Source: Rhabdophis nuchalis
Lineage: Eukaryota > Chordata > Lepidosauria > Squamata > Natricidae
Reading direction: 5' to 3'
Assembly (NCBI GenBank): GCA_039707465.1
Contig: CM077648.1
Span: 21,018,119 to 21,082,118 of the forward strand
DNA: 64,000 nt
The notes below the pieces were generated by a model that made no database searches, had not been told where the DNA came from, and was given only the letters and a program-made list of their open reading frames with translations. Both the position numbers and the translations under genes were made by a program. This document shows, in pieces, positions 33,419-42,905 of this stretch; positions within the stretch are counted from its first letter, which is position 1; each line of letters starts with the position of its first letter.

Positions 33419-34030
33419 TCTGACTAGGCTTCCTGAGAAAGCACAACTCACAATCTTAGTTCCAAAAACCCTCTTTTATTTATACGGCTGTGAATTATGG
33501 TCCTTCAGAGCCTGCAAGGCTTCACAAACAGTATGTGAAGATTCCGACAGATGTCTGCTCGAGTTGCCACAGTCTTTCGGGAGAATGTTGATAAGCACCC
33601 AGCTTATCTCCCTTGAAATGCTGCCAGAGACCTAATTGCCAAATTAGTTTTGCAAGGCCAAACTTAGCACAGAGTCAAACAGAACTTCTCAAAGCTTGAA
33701 CCGACCAGATGAACGAATTGCTTCCTGCAAAAGCTCACATCCCATTCGCTCCAATTTTACATCTTATGGGAGGAGCCAATCATCTCCAAGCCTTACTCCT
33801 GAGTTGGCCCTGTTTTCTTAATTGTTCTTGCCTTCTGCCAGCTCTGCGCATGTGCACACTGGGAACAGGTTCTCGCTGTTCTTCTGCCTCGCTGATGCTC
33901 CAGAGGCTCCGGAGGCAGCAAATAACTTCCTGATGGTCTTGACCCACTCTCTACTTCCAATGCAGAGCTCTTGTCTGAGCCTTCCCCAGACTCCCATATT
34001 CCTTCCCAATCTCCTTACTGTCCAATGATG

Positions 34031-34358
34031 ATGGGATAACTAATTATGAAGAGCTTTGTCAGCCCAATTCAAGGCGTCATTTAAAGTCCTTATCCTTATT
34101 TTGCCAATCATTAGAGCCTCCTTTTTTACTTTGAACTGCCCAGGCAGTTATGTTGACAGGAAAGGCCATCTTGAAGATTCCCCATGGCCATGTGATAGAG
34201 ATGGCTCCTAAGCTGGGGAACGCATGCCTTAGGATGCACTTGGTATCCACCGTCCTAAATATTTAGAAAGATAGTAAAAGTTCACCTCTTCACTAAGCTT
34301 TTAATTGCTACATTACTCCAGTATTTACCTTTAATTCCATGTTAGCTACATTAATAGC
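34031..34358. other. Unique sequence
   Basis: No feature recognised. Confidence 0.45.
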
Positions 34359-34366
34359 ATTCTACT

Positions 34367-34560
34367 CAGGGGTGGGATTCACTTACCTTCCCTACCGGTT
34401 CGCAAATGTGAGCATGCATGTGCTCTTGCTTCATTTGCATGTGCTTCGTCTATGCATGCACAGTGCTCACCTATTATGTCGGGGCAGGTGGGGGAAGCCT
34501 CCCGCATCTACCGCTCCCGGTTCGCCTGAACCAAAGAGAACCGGCTAAATACCACCTCTG
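34367..34560. mobile_element. hAT-type MITE
   Basis: Ends CAGGGGTGGGATTCA and TAAATACCACCTCTG are inverted repeats. Flanks ATTCTACT (34359-34366) and GTTCTTCT (34561-34568) agree at 6 of 8. Subterminal 'ctaccggttcg' and 'gagaaccggct' are shared with 41856. Confidence 0.75.
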
Positions 34561-34774
34561 GTTCTTCTTTTTTTTATGCTGTAGGTTTTTCATTGCTTTA
34601 AACTTTCTTGATACTTGAAGTAACAGTGTGTTGATGTAGAAATTCAGTAAATTTGTTTTTTTTTAAAAGCTATAAATCTAACTTTCTTACTCTGTATTGA
34701 TCATAGATCATTATAGTTACTATGGAATAATTTGAATGACTGAGTAGCAAGAGACTCATCAATGCTTTTTGATT
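34561..34774. other. Unique sequence
   Basis: AT-rich, no feature recognised. Confidence 0.4.
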
Positions 34775-35083
34775 CTGCTTTGAAGGACTAGGGAAGACCT
34801 GATAGCAATCTTCCGATTTCTCAGAGGCTGCCACAAGGAAGAGGGAGACAAACTATTCTCCAGGGCACCTGAGGGCAGAACAAGAAGCAATGGGTGGAAA
34901 CTAATCAAGGAGAGAAGCAACTTAGAACTGAGGAGAAATTTCCTGACAGTTAGAACAATTAACCTCTGGAACAGCTTGCCTCCAGAAGTTGTGAATGCCC
35001 CAACACTGCAAGTCTTTAAGATGTTGGATAGCCATTTGTCTGAAACAGTTTAGGGCTTCCTGCCTAGGCAGGGGGTTGGACTA

Positions 35084-35084
35084 G

Positions 35085-35170
<86 letters not shown>

Positions 35171-35171
35171 T
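35084..35171. repeat. (AAT)n microsatellite at LINE tail
   Basis: About 29 uninterrupted AAT units, the longest trinucleotide array in the window, at the 3' tail of the nested LINE. It explains the poly-leucine frame on the minus strand. Confidence 0.95.
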
Positions 35172-35510
35172 TAATACTTATAAACCGCTCCCTCTCCCCA
35201 CAGGGACTCGGGGCGGTGCACAGGAAGAATAAAAAACAATAAATATATACAGACATTTTTAAAAACAAATTAAACCTGAGCCTGTGCTAAAATTCCCCAT
35301 AAAACTAGCTAAACTAAAATAGCATTCCCAATAATTAAATACAATAATAATAATACCCCAAAGACAGAGAGACTATCCTAGGCCGGCCAGACAAAAGAGA
35401 TGTGTTTTTAATTTTAGACGGAAGGAGCGGAGGTCCGTGGTCGTCCTAATGTCGGGGGGAAGGTCGTTCCAGAGGGCTGGGCCCGCCACAGAGAGAGCCC
35501 TTGGAGATGA
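35086..35510 (-). mobile_element. L2/CR1-group LINE 3' end (family A), nested in CR1
   Basis: A long (AAT)n tail (35084-35171, about 29 units) precedes 'aaaccgctccctctccccacagggactcggggcgg', 'cctgtgctaaaattcccc' and the last coding block 'cggaaggagcggaggtccg', 'gagggctgggcccgccacagag'. It stops at about 35508. No clear target duplication is seen beyond a few bases, as is usual for CR1-group elements. Confidence 0.85.
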
Positions 35511-35580
35511 CCTCCAAGGTTCCTTCCAACTCTGGTATTGTATTGTATTGTATTGTGTTGTGTTGTGTTGTGTTGTATTG

Positions 35581-36509
35581 AAAGGAGAAGTAGTATCTCC
35601 ATAGGGAGCAAGTTGTCAGTCTGAAAAAAGTCTGCTGAGGGAAGACTTAAACTTGTGGTGGAAAAAAAAAGAAGTCATGCAAGAAGATAGTGTTGAAACT
35701 TTAAATACGTAGCATAATCCAGCAAAGCTTCAAGAAGACATCTGCAAATACATCCTTGAACCTAGGCATCTAAAGATAGACAAAGGGGTCAAGTGACAAA
35801 GTATATATTGTGATGTCTCAGTGCAAAATCTCCCCTCTACATGCCTGCATGCAACATTGCAAGAAAATATGAAAGCCAAATGTTGTGTGGTGTCATCACA
35901 TTTGTTTCTTTGTTTTGGTGTCCTCGTGATTAAGAATGAACACCAATGCCCTTGAAATATCTCAATCATTCTAAAGGTCCAAAATTATAGAAGGAGCCTG
36001 AGGGAGAGGAAGGTTGTATTTAATCTTCTTTCCTGTTACGAAGTGGTCAAGATTAAGCTGTAGAAATCAGATCTGACCAGAAAAGGCTGTTGAATAGTTA
36101 TTCCCCTTATATAAGGAAGATCCTCTTAAATATCAGAAACTCAGAACTGAGGAAAATCAGGGCAAGAACCATAGGTTGAAGCAATCCTATTCTTCTAGCT
36201 AAAAAGTAAGTAGAAAGTAGATTTTTTTTTAAAATAACCTAATTTTTATTCACCTTGTAGACCGGATTTAATAACAGTCACACATGCCCCTGCGATAAGA
36301 ATTAAGCTATTAAGCTTATAAAGAATGCTTGAATGATAGTGGTTGATGCAAACACCTTTTCCTCACTGCCACCAAAATGAGGATGTAAAGAAATCTGTAC
36401 TGTGGCCTATTGTTTTGAGCAGCTTTCCGTGGCCTGTGAAGGAGAATGTACTTGGATTTGCCCTTTCGTTTGGCTTTCCAAACTAAAACTTTGCAGGCAT
36501 TAAAATTAC
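35581..36509. other. Unique sequence
   Basis: No repeat recognised. On the minus strand the segment just left of 36510 would be the start of an intron of the candidate exon. Confidence 0.4.
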
Positions 36510-36567
36510 CTACCGTAGAGGTCAGCAGGAGATTAATAAAAAGGAATATCAGATGTCTGGTGCCCAT
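36510..36567 (-). CDS. Candidate first coding exon with signal peptide
   Basis: The minus strand has ATG at 36567 followed by a short basic start (MGTRH), a hydrophobic core of leucine, isoleucine and phenylalanine about 11 residues long, and small residues (TST) that would fit a cleavage site: a signal-peptide layout of about 18 residues. The frame then meets a donor-like 'tag|gtaatt' (GT at 36509-36508), giving 58 coding bases and a phase-1 intron, which is the common phase after signal-peptide exons; an alternative donor 'acg|gtaggt' lies four bases upstream. The frame is open upstream of the ATG as well. The tract is not in any repeat here. The gene is not recognised, and no downstream exon is seen on the minus strand, so chance remains possible. 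Confidence 0.25.
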
Positions 36568-36956
36568 CTTCAAGGTCGCAGCTTTGACTTCAGTCTCCAG
36601 GGGAGAGAAATCAATCAGGGTGATGGCCTCTGCTGGGACCCTGTACTTGGACCCCCTAGAATCTCAACTTAAAGGGTATGTTTTACATGAAAGTAACATT
36701 TCACAGCTGACAGTTTTCTTCATCAACACCAGACTAAGTTTAGGAGGGGAAAAAACCCTTTTTCAGCATACACAGGAATAATTGCATTATGTCACCATGT
36801 TATGAAATGACACATCTGTGGCTGTTTCCAATAGAAATGGATAGTAAATACAATGGAGGTAGCATGGCAAATCTCTTTTTAATTAAAGAGAAGAGTTTAT
36901 CTAGTTTCTACTTGGAAACTGCTTATGAACCTTTTAGCACTTAGCATGTAGACTTA
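36568..36956. other. Unique sequence upstream of candidate exon
   Basis: Non-repetitive. On the minus strand it would be the 5' untranslated or upstream region of the candidate exon. No TATA box at a convincing distance is seen. Confidence 0.35.
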
Positions 36957-37353
36957 CCGTATTTTTCAGAGTATGAGACGCACCAGAGTATAAGACGCAC
37001 CAAGATTTTGAAGAGGCAAATTTAAAAAAGTTGTTGCACACTGCAGACTCCCAAAAAATGGTCCACTTTTCCTGAAAACCGGTCTGCTTTTTGTCAAAAA
37101 AGAAGCATGTATAGCCTTTAGGAGGTTTATAGAGTGCTCCTGGGGGATGGTGAGGGCAAAAACGAGCCAAAAAATGGCCTATTTTTGCCCTCCTCAGCCC
37201 TCAGGAGCACTCTGGAAGCCACCTAAAGGCTATGCCTGGCCATTTTGGTGAAGGGGGCAGTGTTTCAGGAGGCCAGAAATGGTATATTCAGTTATAAGAT
37301 GCATCCAGATTTTCACCCTCTTTTTTTGTCTTATACTCATATACAAAATATGG
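36957..37353. mobile_element. TA-flanked MITE, TATAAGACGCACC family
   Basis: TA at 36955-36956 and 37354-37355 flank CCGTATTTTTCAGAGTATGAG and a right end 'gtcttatactcatatacaaaatatgg'. Subterminal motifs 'gagtataagacgcaccaag' and 'ataagatgcatccagattttcaccctc' are present. A SINE begins immediately at the right TA. Confidence 0.75.
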
Positions 37354-37354
37354 T

Positions 37355-37573
37355 ATATACCGCTTCGTAGTGCTTTTACAGCCCTCTCTAAGTGGTTTAC
37401 AGAGTCAGCATATTGCCCCCAACAATCTGGATCCTCATTTTACCAAATTGGAAAGATGGAAAGCTGAGTCAACCTTGAGCCTGGTGAGATTCAAACTCCC
37501 AAATTGCAGGAAGCCAACAGTCAGCAGAATTAGCCTGCAGTACTGCATTCTAACCACTGTGCCACCATAGCTC
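37355..37573 (-). mobile_element. Squamate tRNA-derived SINE
   Basis: Near full length in the minus sense: 'ataccgcttcgtagtgcttt', 'ttacagagtcagcatattgcc', 'gagcctggtgagattcaaac' (B box) and 'ctgcattctaaccactgtgccacc' (A box region). It lies directly against the MITE on its left. Confidence 0.85.
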
Positions 37574-37615
37574 TTCTTATCCAACAGTGGTCATCAGTTG
37601 AGGATTACCTATACC

Positions 37616-37763
37616 CGTGATGGGGAACCAATGGCACACATGCCAGAGGTGGTACACAGAGCCCCCCTGTATGGGCACATGGTCATCACCAGCTGCTCTT
37701 CTAGCAGTCAGCTGAAGTAGCCTGCAGTCCTGCACTCTAACCACTGCACCACCTTGGCTCTAC
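37616..37763. mobile_element. hAT-family fragment joined to SINE fragment
   Basis: 'gtgatggggaaccaatggcacacatgcc' and 'agaggtggtacacagagcc' (37616-37672) are the left terminus of the GATGGCGAACC hAT family. At about 37698-37763 'gtcctgcactctaaccactgcaccaccttggctc' is the head of the tRNA-derived SINE in minus sense. Neither is complete; the SINE fragment probably replaced the rest. Confidence 0.6.
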
Positions 37764-38554
37764 TCAGTCACCTTGGCACTAACCTTTGCTCGAAACAAAA
37801 CAAAAATAAAACTTTGATTTTAGGTTTTGATGATTAAAATGATTTTGTTTATAGAAATGACTCGAAATGTTGTGAAGTGTAGCGCAAAAGGTCGACTCTT
37901 TTTTTTTTTGCATTTGACTGCACTGAAAAAAGTCAGAAGTTACTTTTTTCTCTTTGCAGTTTTTTCTTTCTCTTAGTTTTCTTTTTGTGTCTGGATATGT
38001 GTATTTTTATTTTATAATGAAACGTAATAAAAAATAATTGACATGAAGTGGCCTATTTCCTAGGCAGTAATTTATTGATTCCGAATGATCATTCTTATAC
38101 AAAGTCTTAGATGGAGATCTTTCCAAGCCTTATCCTATAAATGTTTTAATGTACCTGATATTTTCTGGGCAATTTTTAAATAAGCACCATGAGCTCCAAA
38201 CCTATTGCTGTTTCAGAGCCAGGAGCAATATTCTCCTACTGCTTTCTAAATTTTTAAAGTATTAATAAGCTGAGACAGGTGTTTCAGCTGATTCTCTGTG
38301 TTATAGAAAGAATTTACAGCAGTAGGGTTGGCTGGAAACAAATGGGGTACTTCAGCAAAAAAAAGTATTAGGAAGTTAGAATTAGGAAGTCAGTATTAGG
38401 AAGTTAGTATTGTAACATTCTTCTCTGATGACACCAGGTTTATTGTAATTGAAGATTCAATACCTGGGCTTTGCAAATCTTTAATCTTGTAGTAATTCAG
38501 TGGAATTGGCTCTGAGATGACACCAACATTTTCATTTAATAGACCGTTAATGCC
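37764..38554. other. Unique AT-rich sequence
   Basis: T- and A-rich tracts near 37900-38040; a small tandem 'aggaagttagaattaggaagtcagtattaggaagttagtatt' at 38371-38412 (unit about 14-18 bases). No gene seen. Confidence 0.45.
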
Positions 38555-39312
38555 ACAGTTCATTTAGTAACCGTTTGAAGTTGCAACGGCACTGAAAAAA
38601 GTTACTTATGACCATTTTTAAACACACTGATGATCGTTGCAGAATCCCCATGGTCACGCCATCAAAATTTGGATACTTGGCAACTGGGCATATATTTCTA
38701 ACAGTTGCAATGTCCCAGGGTCATGTGACCTTCTGATAAGCAAAGTCAATGGGGAAGCCAGATTCACTTAACAACCTTGTTGCTAACCTAATGACTGCAG
38801 TGTGTCAGGTCTGCAGTTTTCTTTTGGATCTTTGGGCTGCTACACTTTCTACTATGCCTTTTTCTATTGTGGGAAAATGGTAAGGGGGAGGATTGTATAG
38901 AGCTACTTACTGTGTAGCCAAAACAAAATTCTTTCTAGAAAGCCAAGGTCATCCTTTGTCTCTGCACCTGACAGGAGCTGGATGGGTGCGAATTGCCAAC
39001 ATGGCAGTGGGAGATTGGACCATGTGATGGAATTGTGCATGTGGGGGCAAGATCTTGAACTTTCACCTAGGTGGGGAAAACCTGGAAGCTTTCAGATTCG
39101 AGTTTTCCCAGATGTGCCAACATGGCTCTCTTAATGAATTGGAAGTTTGAACAATACATTGCCTTGGATTCTGATTTATTTTTGGGGTGCTATTTGGAAC
39201 CCTGACACAGTGATTTACTTAACAAATGTGACAGGAAAGGTCATAAAATGTCTCACTTAACAACAGAAACTTGGGGATCAGTTGTGGTTGTAAGTTGAAG
39301 ACTACCTGTATG
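38555..39312. mobile_element. DNA repeat D, split by solo LTR
   Basis: Left part 38555-38802 and right part 39208-39312 carry the D motifs 'cagttcatttagtaacc', 'gtgaccttctgataagcaaag', 'attcacttaacaacc', 'cacttaacaacag' and the right terminus 'gtaagttgaagactacctgta'. A solo LTR with a 5-bp target duplication separates them. Confidence 0.75.
38803..39207. mobile_element. Solo LTR (LTR family 1), copy 1
   Basis: CAGTG lies on both sides (38798-38802 and 39208-39212). The LTR begins TGTCAGG and ends CCTGACA, a perfect 7-bp terminal inverted repeat with TG...CA ends. Internal blocks 'cttgaactttcacctaggtgggg', 'gggaaaacctggaagctttcag' and 'gttttcccagatgtgc' match 44474. No internal region or second LTR is present, so this is a solo LTR left by recombination. 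The retroelement class is not shown. Confidence 0.85.
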
Positions 39313-39527
39313 TGCATATTGGGATAGAGCCCTAGCCATGGCAATGCTAGTAGACATAGTAGCTTTTCCAATGGCATCATTCATGTATACATGGAAATCA
39401 CTACTTAGATTAATGGACAATCTTGTATGAACAAACCTGCCATTGAAAACCCTCTATTCATGAACTGAAAAATATATTTATTGGAGATTGTGAAGTATGC
39501 TAGAAATTCAATATGTATGTTTTAATA

Positions 39528-39665
39528 CAGGGGTGTCAAACTCGCGGTCCATGGGCCAGATGTGTCATGCGCTGGCCACACCAACCCCCAGTTTAGCGAA
39601 AGGGAAAAATCTATGTCGTGATAGTCATGTGACAACAATGTGACACCACAAGTTTGACATCCCTG
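39528..39665 (+). mobile_element. Short hAT-type MITE
   Basis: Ends CAGGGGTGTCAAACTCG and AAGTTTGACATCCCTG are inverted repeats. Interior 'cgctggccacaccaacccc' and 'gtcatgtgacaacaatgtgac' are shared with the next copy at 39740. No convincing flanking duplication. Confidence 0.75.
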
Positions 39666-39739
39666 TGTAGTATCACCCTTGCTTTTTCTTACTCATAATG
39701 CCCAATGCCCTCAGGAATTTCCAAGACATTGTGTTGCAG

Positions 39740-39840
39740 CAGGGGTGTCAACCTGGGGGCCCGCAGAACGGATGCATCACACACTGGCCACGCTCACCCC
39801 AGCGTGACAGCAATGTGACGCGACATGTTTGACACCCATG
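39740..39840 (+). mobile_element. Short hAT-type MITE
   Basis: Ends CAGGGGTGTCAACCTG and ATGTTTGACACCCATG. Flanks TGTTGCAG (39732-39739) and TGTTAAAG (39841-39848) agree at 6 of 8 positions. It is the same family as the copy 75 bases to the left. Confidence 0.75.
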
Positions 39841-39844
39841 TGTT

Positions 39845-40198
39845 AAAGGAAAAGGTAAAAGGTTCCCTTCGCACATATGTGCCAGTCATTCCCAACTCTA
39901 AGGGGCGGTGCTCATCTCTGTTTCAAAGCTAAAGAGTCAGCACTGTGTGAAGACGTCTCCGTGGTCATGTGGCTGGCATGACTAAATGCTGAAGGCACAT
40001 GGAACGCTGTTATCTTCCCACCAAAGATGGTCCCTATTTTTCTACTTGCATTTTTACATGCTTTCGAACTGCTAGGTTGGCAGAAGCTGGGACAAGTAAC
40101 CGGAGCTCACTCTGTTACGCAGTGGTAGGGATTTGAACCGCTGAACTGCCGACCTGATTGACAAGCTCAGCGTCTTAGCCACTGAGCCACCATGTCCC
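39845..40198 (-). mobile_element. Sauria-type SINE
   Basis: Minus-sense full copy: tail 'aaaggtaaaaggttcccttcgcacatatgtg' on the left, 'cccaactctaaggggcggtgc', 'catgtggctggcatgac', 'tgctaggttggcagaagctgggac' and head 'ttagccactgagccaccatgtccc' on the right. It directly follows the hAT MITE. Confidence 0.9.
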
Positions 40199-41847
40199 AG
40201 TCCTGAGATTATGTAACCCATGTGTTAGGGTTACATAATCTTAAGGACTGACAACCATAACTATTTAAAATAGGTATAGGAAAATTTGTCAAGTCTGAAC
40301 CATGACATTTGCATTATCCTTTTATTTGGGTTCTGAGTTTAGAATGAAATGCTATTTATTTATTTAGCACATGGCATATTATATACATGGCTTTGTAATA
40401 GGCATTAACAATTCACCTAGATTGAAAATACAATAAAATATGAATGTTAAAAAGATCTATATTCAGATACCCGTGTCTGCGTTATCTAACCAATGAAGCA
40501 CAGCATCGTATGTATGAAAGACATCAGTTACTGGACCAGTATATGCCCTCAGCTTACAGTCGATCACGATGTGAACTACAGTTTGATGTGGGACCCACAA
40601 TCACACTGAGGGGAGGATAGTACCTACTGCAGTATTATACAATAAGAGCCAGCAGATGCTGTGTAAAGGGTGAATCCTATTCAGAATATTCATTGCTGGC
40701 ATGGTAGTTCAAATCCTGGCAACATTTTCTTTCCATTTTTGTTGCCATGTCTCAAAATGCATGGCAACGAAATGGAAAAATAAATAAATCAAGTGCTAAA
40801 TTCTAGACATCAGTAGTATTCTCATCCATGTGGCTGCTTTCTATTTTTTTAAAATGATTTTTCACTAAACAGCCACAAAAGAACAAATATGGCACTTTAT
40901 TGCCCGCACTTACTCTCTTATTCTATTGGAACTTCTAACTACATATGCATTTTTCTTTGTATGTGCTTCCTACCAGTAAAAGATCACTCCACATGAAAGC
41001 TGCTCGTGCATGGGAAAAAACCCCTACGTCCCATTGATTTCACTGTCCTTATGTCTGCACCATTTAAATCAATGTGGCACAAAGATATGAAGCTCTGATT
41101 GTAGAGAGTTTTCACAAGCAGAGAGGTTGACCTTCAATCCCCTCTGTTTCTAGATAAGAGGCTAGGAAAAGACTTCTACCAAACAACCTGTGCCCTTCAG
41201 AACAGATTTGATGGACAGGTAGCCTGAGCTGCTGTACAAAACAATGTCTTACAGATCATGAATAAAAGCAGCAATTTCTATAAATGTAGAATAAATATTT
41301 TTGACTGCTCACATCTCCTGGCCTCTCTTCCCTTATCTGATCCCAGAAGAAAAGGATAGCCAACCAATCATTCTTGGTGTAGGCCACGTGCTATGGAAAT
41401 GTATTAACTTAGCGGGACCTTTTCATCTTCCAAAGAAATAGAAACCTTCTTTGTTTTCTCATTCAAATACCAGCGTTGAGATCAGCATATATATATTTTT
41501 CCCCTGTAGCTTTGTTTCTTCTTTAATGTAAAACAAGACCCTGTTCATTAAGAGCTTTACCAAACCCTTGAAGTAGCAGCATTATTTAGTTTTCACACGG
41601 TAACTTTGGCTGACAGCCCATTCTGACATCATCATGTCAATGCAAATGAGGTATCAAGGCACGGTGGGAAAAAAATCACTCTTCAAAACTAAATAAACAG
41701 AGAGGTAGGTTCATCAATGCTTTGGCAATAGCTTGATCTAAATAGCAGTTTTCTTTGTAGTGTTTGTTTATATTGTCTTACATTTGTTTAAACAACACAA
41801 AAGGTAGGCCCAGATCACAATCATGTCACTGCTGGGATGCTGCAACC
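40199..41847. other. Unique tract with possible regulatory element
   Basis: No gene recognised. A short inverted repeat 'gagattatgtaaccc' / 'gggttacataatctt' brackets 40205-40241. The block at 41618-41655 contains 'tctgacatcatcatgtc' and the octamer 'atgcaaat', in complex non-repetitive sequence compatible with an enhancer; this is inference only. The part 40470-40700 may be an old LINE relic. Confidence 0.4.
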
Positions 41848-41855
41848 ATCATAAG

Positions 41856-42144
41856 CAGTGGTGGGATTTAAATTTTTTACTACTGGTTCTGTGGGTGTGG
41901 CTTGGTGGGCATGGCTTGGTGGGCATGGCAGGGGAAGGATACTATAAAATATCCATTCCCTCCCCACTCCAGGGGAAGGATACTGCAAAATCCCCATTCC
42001 CTCCTGATCAGCTGGGATTCAGGGGGCAGAGAATAGATGAGGGCAGGGCCAGTCAGAGGTGGTATTTATTAGTTCTCCGAACTACTCAAAATTTCTGCTA
42101 CCGGTTCTCCAGATCTGGTCAGAACCTGCTGAATACCACCTCTG
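41856..42144. mobile_element. hAT-type MITE with perfect TSD
   Basis: ATCATAAG on both sides (41848-41855 and 42145-42152). Ends CAGTGGTGGGATTTAAA and CTGAATACCACCTCTG. The interior has a tandem 'ggcttggtgggcat' pair and 'aggggaaggatactataaaatatcc' / 'aggggaaggatactgcaaaatccc' direct repeats. Confidence 0.9.
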
Positions 42145-42152
42145 ATCATAAG

Positions 42153-42324
42153 TATGAGGCCCAGTTGTAGGAACCACTTGTTGGGCACCATTATAAGTTC
42201 AAACAGTCATTAAATTAGTGGTCCTTAATTTCCTTTGTGCAAAATGATATAAATAGTCTTGATATAAATAGTAATCCATTGTTTTGAATGAGATTTCTAG
42301 AAATTTGTTTTCAGTTTGTAGGAA
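42153..42324. other. Unique sequence
   Basis: No feature recognised. Confidence 0.4.
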
Positions 42325-42905
42325 TCCTTCCTCTCCTAGAAGAATGAAATATTCTGGGAAACATTTAAAAGGCAGGATAAAATATTTCCTTTAAGAGAGA
42401 AATAAAATAATCTTAAGGGAGGCAGCAACTAGTCCCAGTTTTCCTGCCCGAAGCAGAAACTGAGGAGGCCAGCTTTTAAAAATGCAGATTTGGTAACCCA
42501 TTCAGAAAGACTGGGTCAGGCAAAAACTCCAGATAAGCAACAAACAAAAGGTTGACAAAATTAGCTCAGGCAAGCACCTAGGATTTGCATTTTCCCTTTT
42601 GCCTATAGAGCCAGCCATGACCCCATAGGAATCTGACAACAACCAATAGAATATTACAAGGGCATGTTCTTGCACAGGAACAAGAAGCTCAAATACAAAG
42701 CCCGAAGAAGGTATAAAAACCCACCCACTCTCAACTCCATTTTGTCAGCTGCTCAGAATCACACGTGGTTGGTGGTTCTGCTTCATCAATAAAGAGAACC
42801 TTTATTGGTTCTCAGCCTCCAGCCTCCATTTTGTTTCCATGACCTTTCTCCCAGCTTGGAACTGAACCAGATGGATTTTTCTTCCAACAACTTGGAACCT
42901 AGTTT
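42325..42905 (+). mobile_element. Probable solo LTR (LTR family 2), copy 2
   Basis: It is colinear with 8785-9375 and better preserved. CCAAT at 42643 and GTATAAAA at 42711 are 68 bases apart; 'aataaag' at about 42789 would be the polyadenylation signal, about 80 bases after TATA. The sequence between ('ccattttgtcagctgctcagaatc') would be the R start. Borders are not fixed, but both copies end near 'cttggaactgaacc' and 'ttcttcc'. No internal genes. Confidence 0.6.

Larger units (their letters stand above)
32509..34030 (-). mobile_element. LTR-like repeat (LTR family 3), copy 2, split
   Basis: The two parts, 32509-32527 and 33419-34030, are colinear with 22226-22870. They are separated by an L1 insertion whose 16-bp target duplication derives from this repeat. 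In copy 1 the unbroken site reads 'tgttctgacctaactttcctgag', which confirms that the interruption is an insertion. No coding content. Confidence 0.55.
34775..35580 (+). mobile_element. CR1 LINE 3' end (family B), split by LINE A
   Basis: The left part (34775-35085) encodes CR1 C-terminal blocks ('gggaagacctgatagcaatc', 'aactattctccagggcacctg', 'ctaatcaaggagagaagcaactt') to 'gggggttggactaga'. The right part (35511-35580) continues 'gatgacctccaaggttccttccaactctgg' and the (TATTG)n tail. A minus-strand family A LINE separates them. The CR1 is therefore older than that insertion. Confidence 0.85.

Noticed and set aside
35050..35268. Poly-leucine open frame
   Set aside because: It is the translation of the (AAT)n LINE tail.
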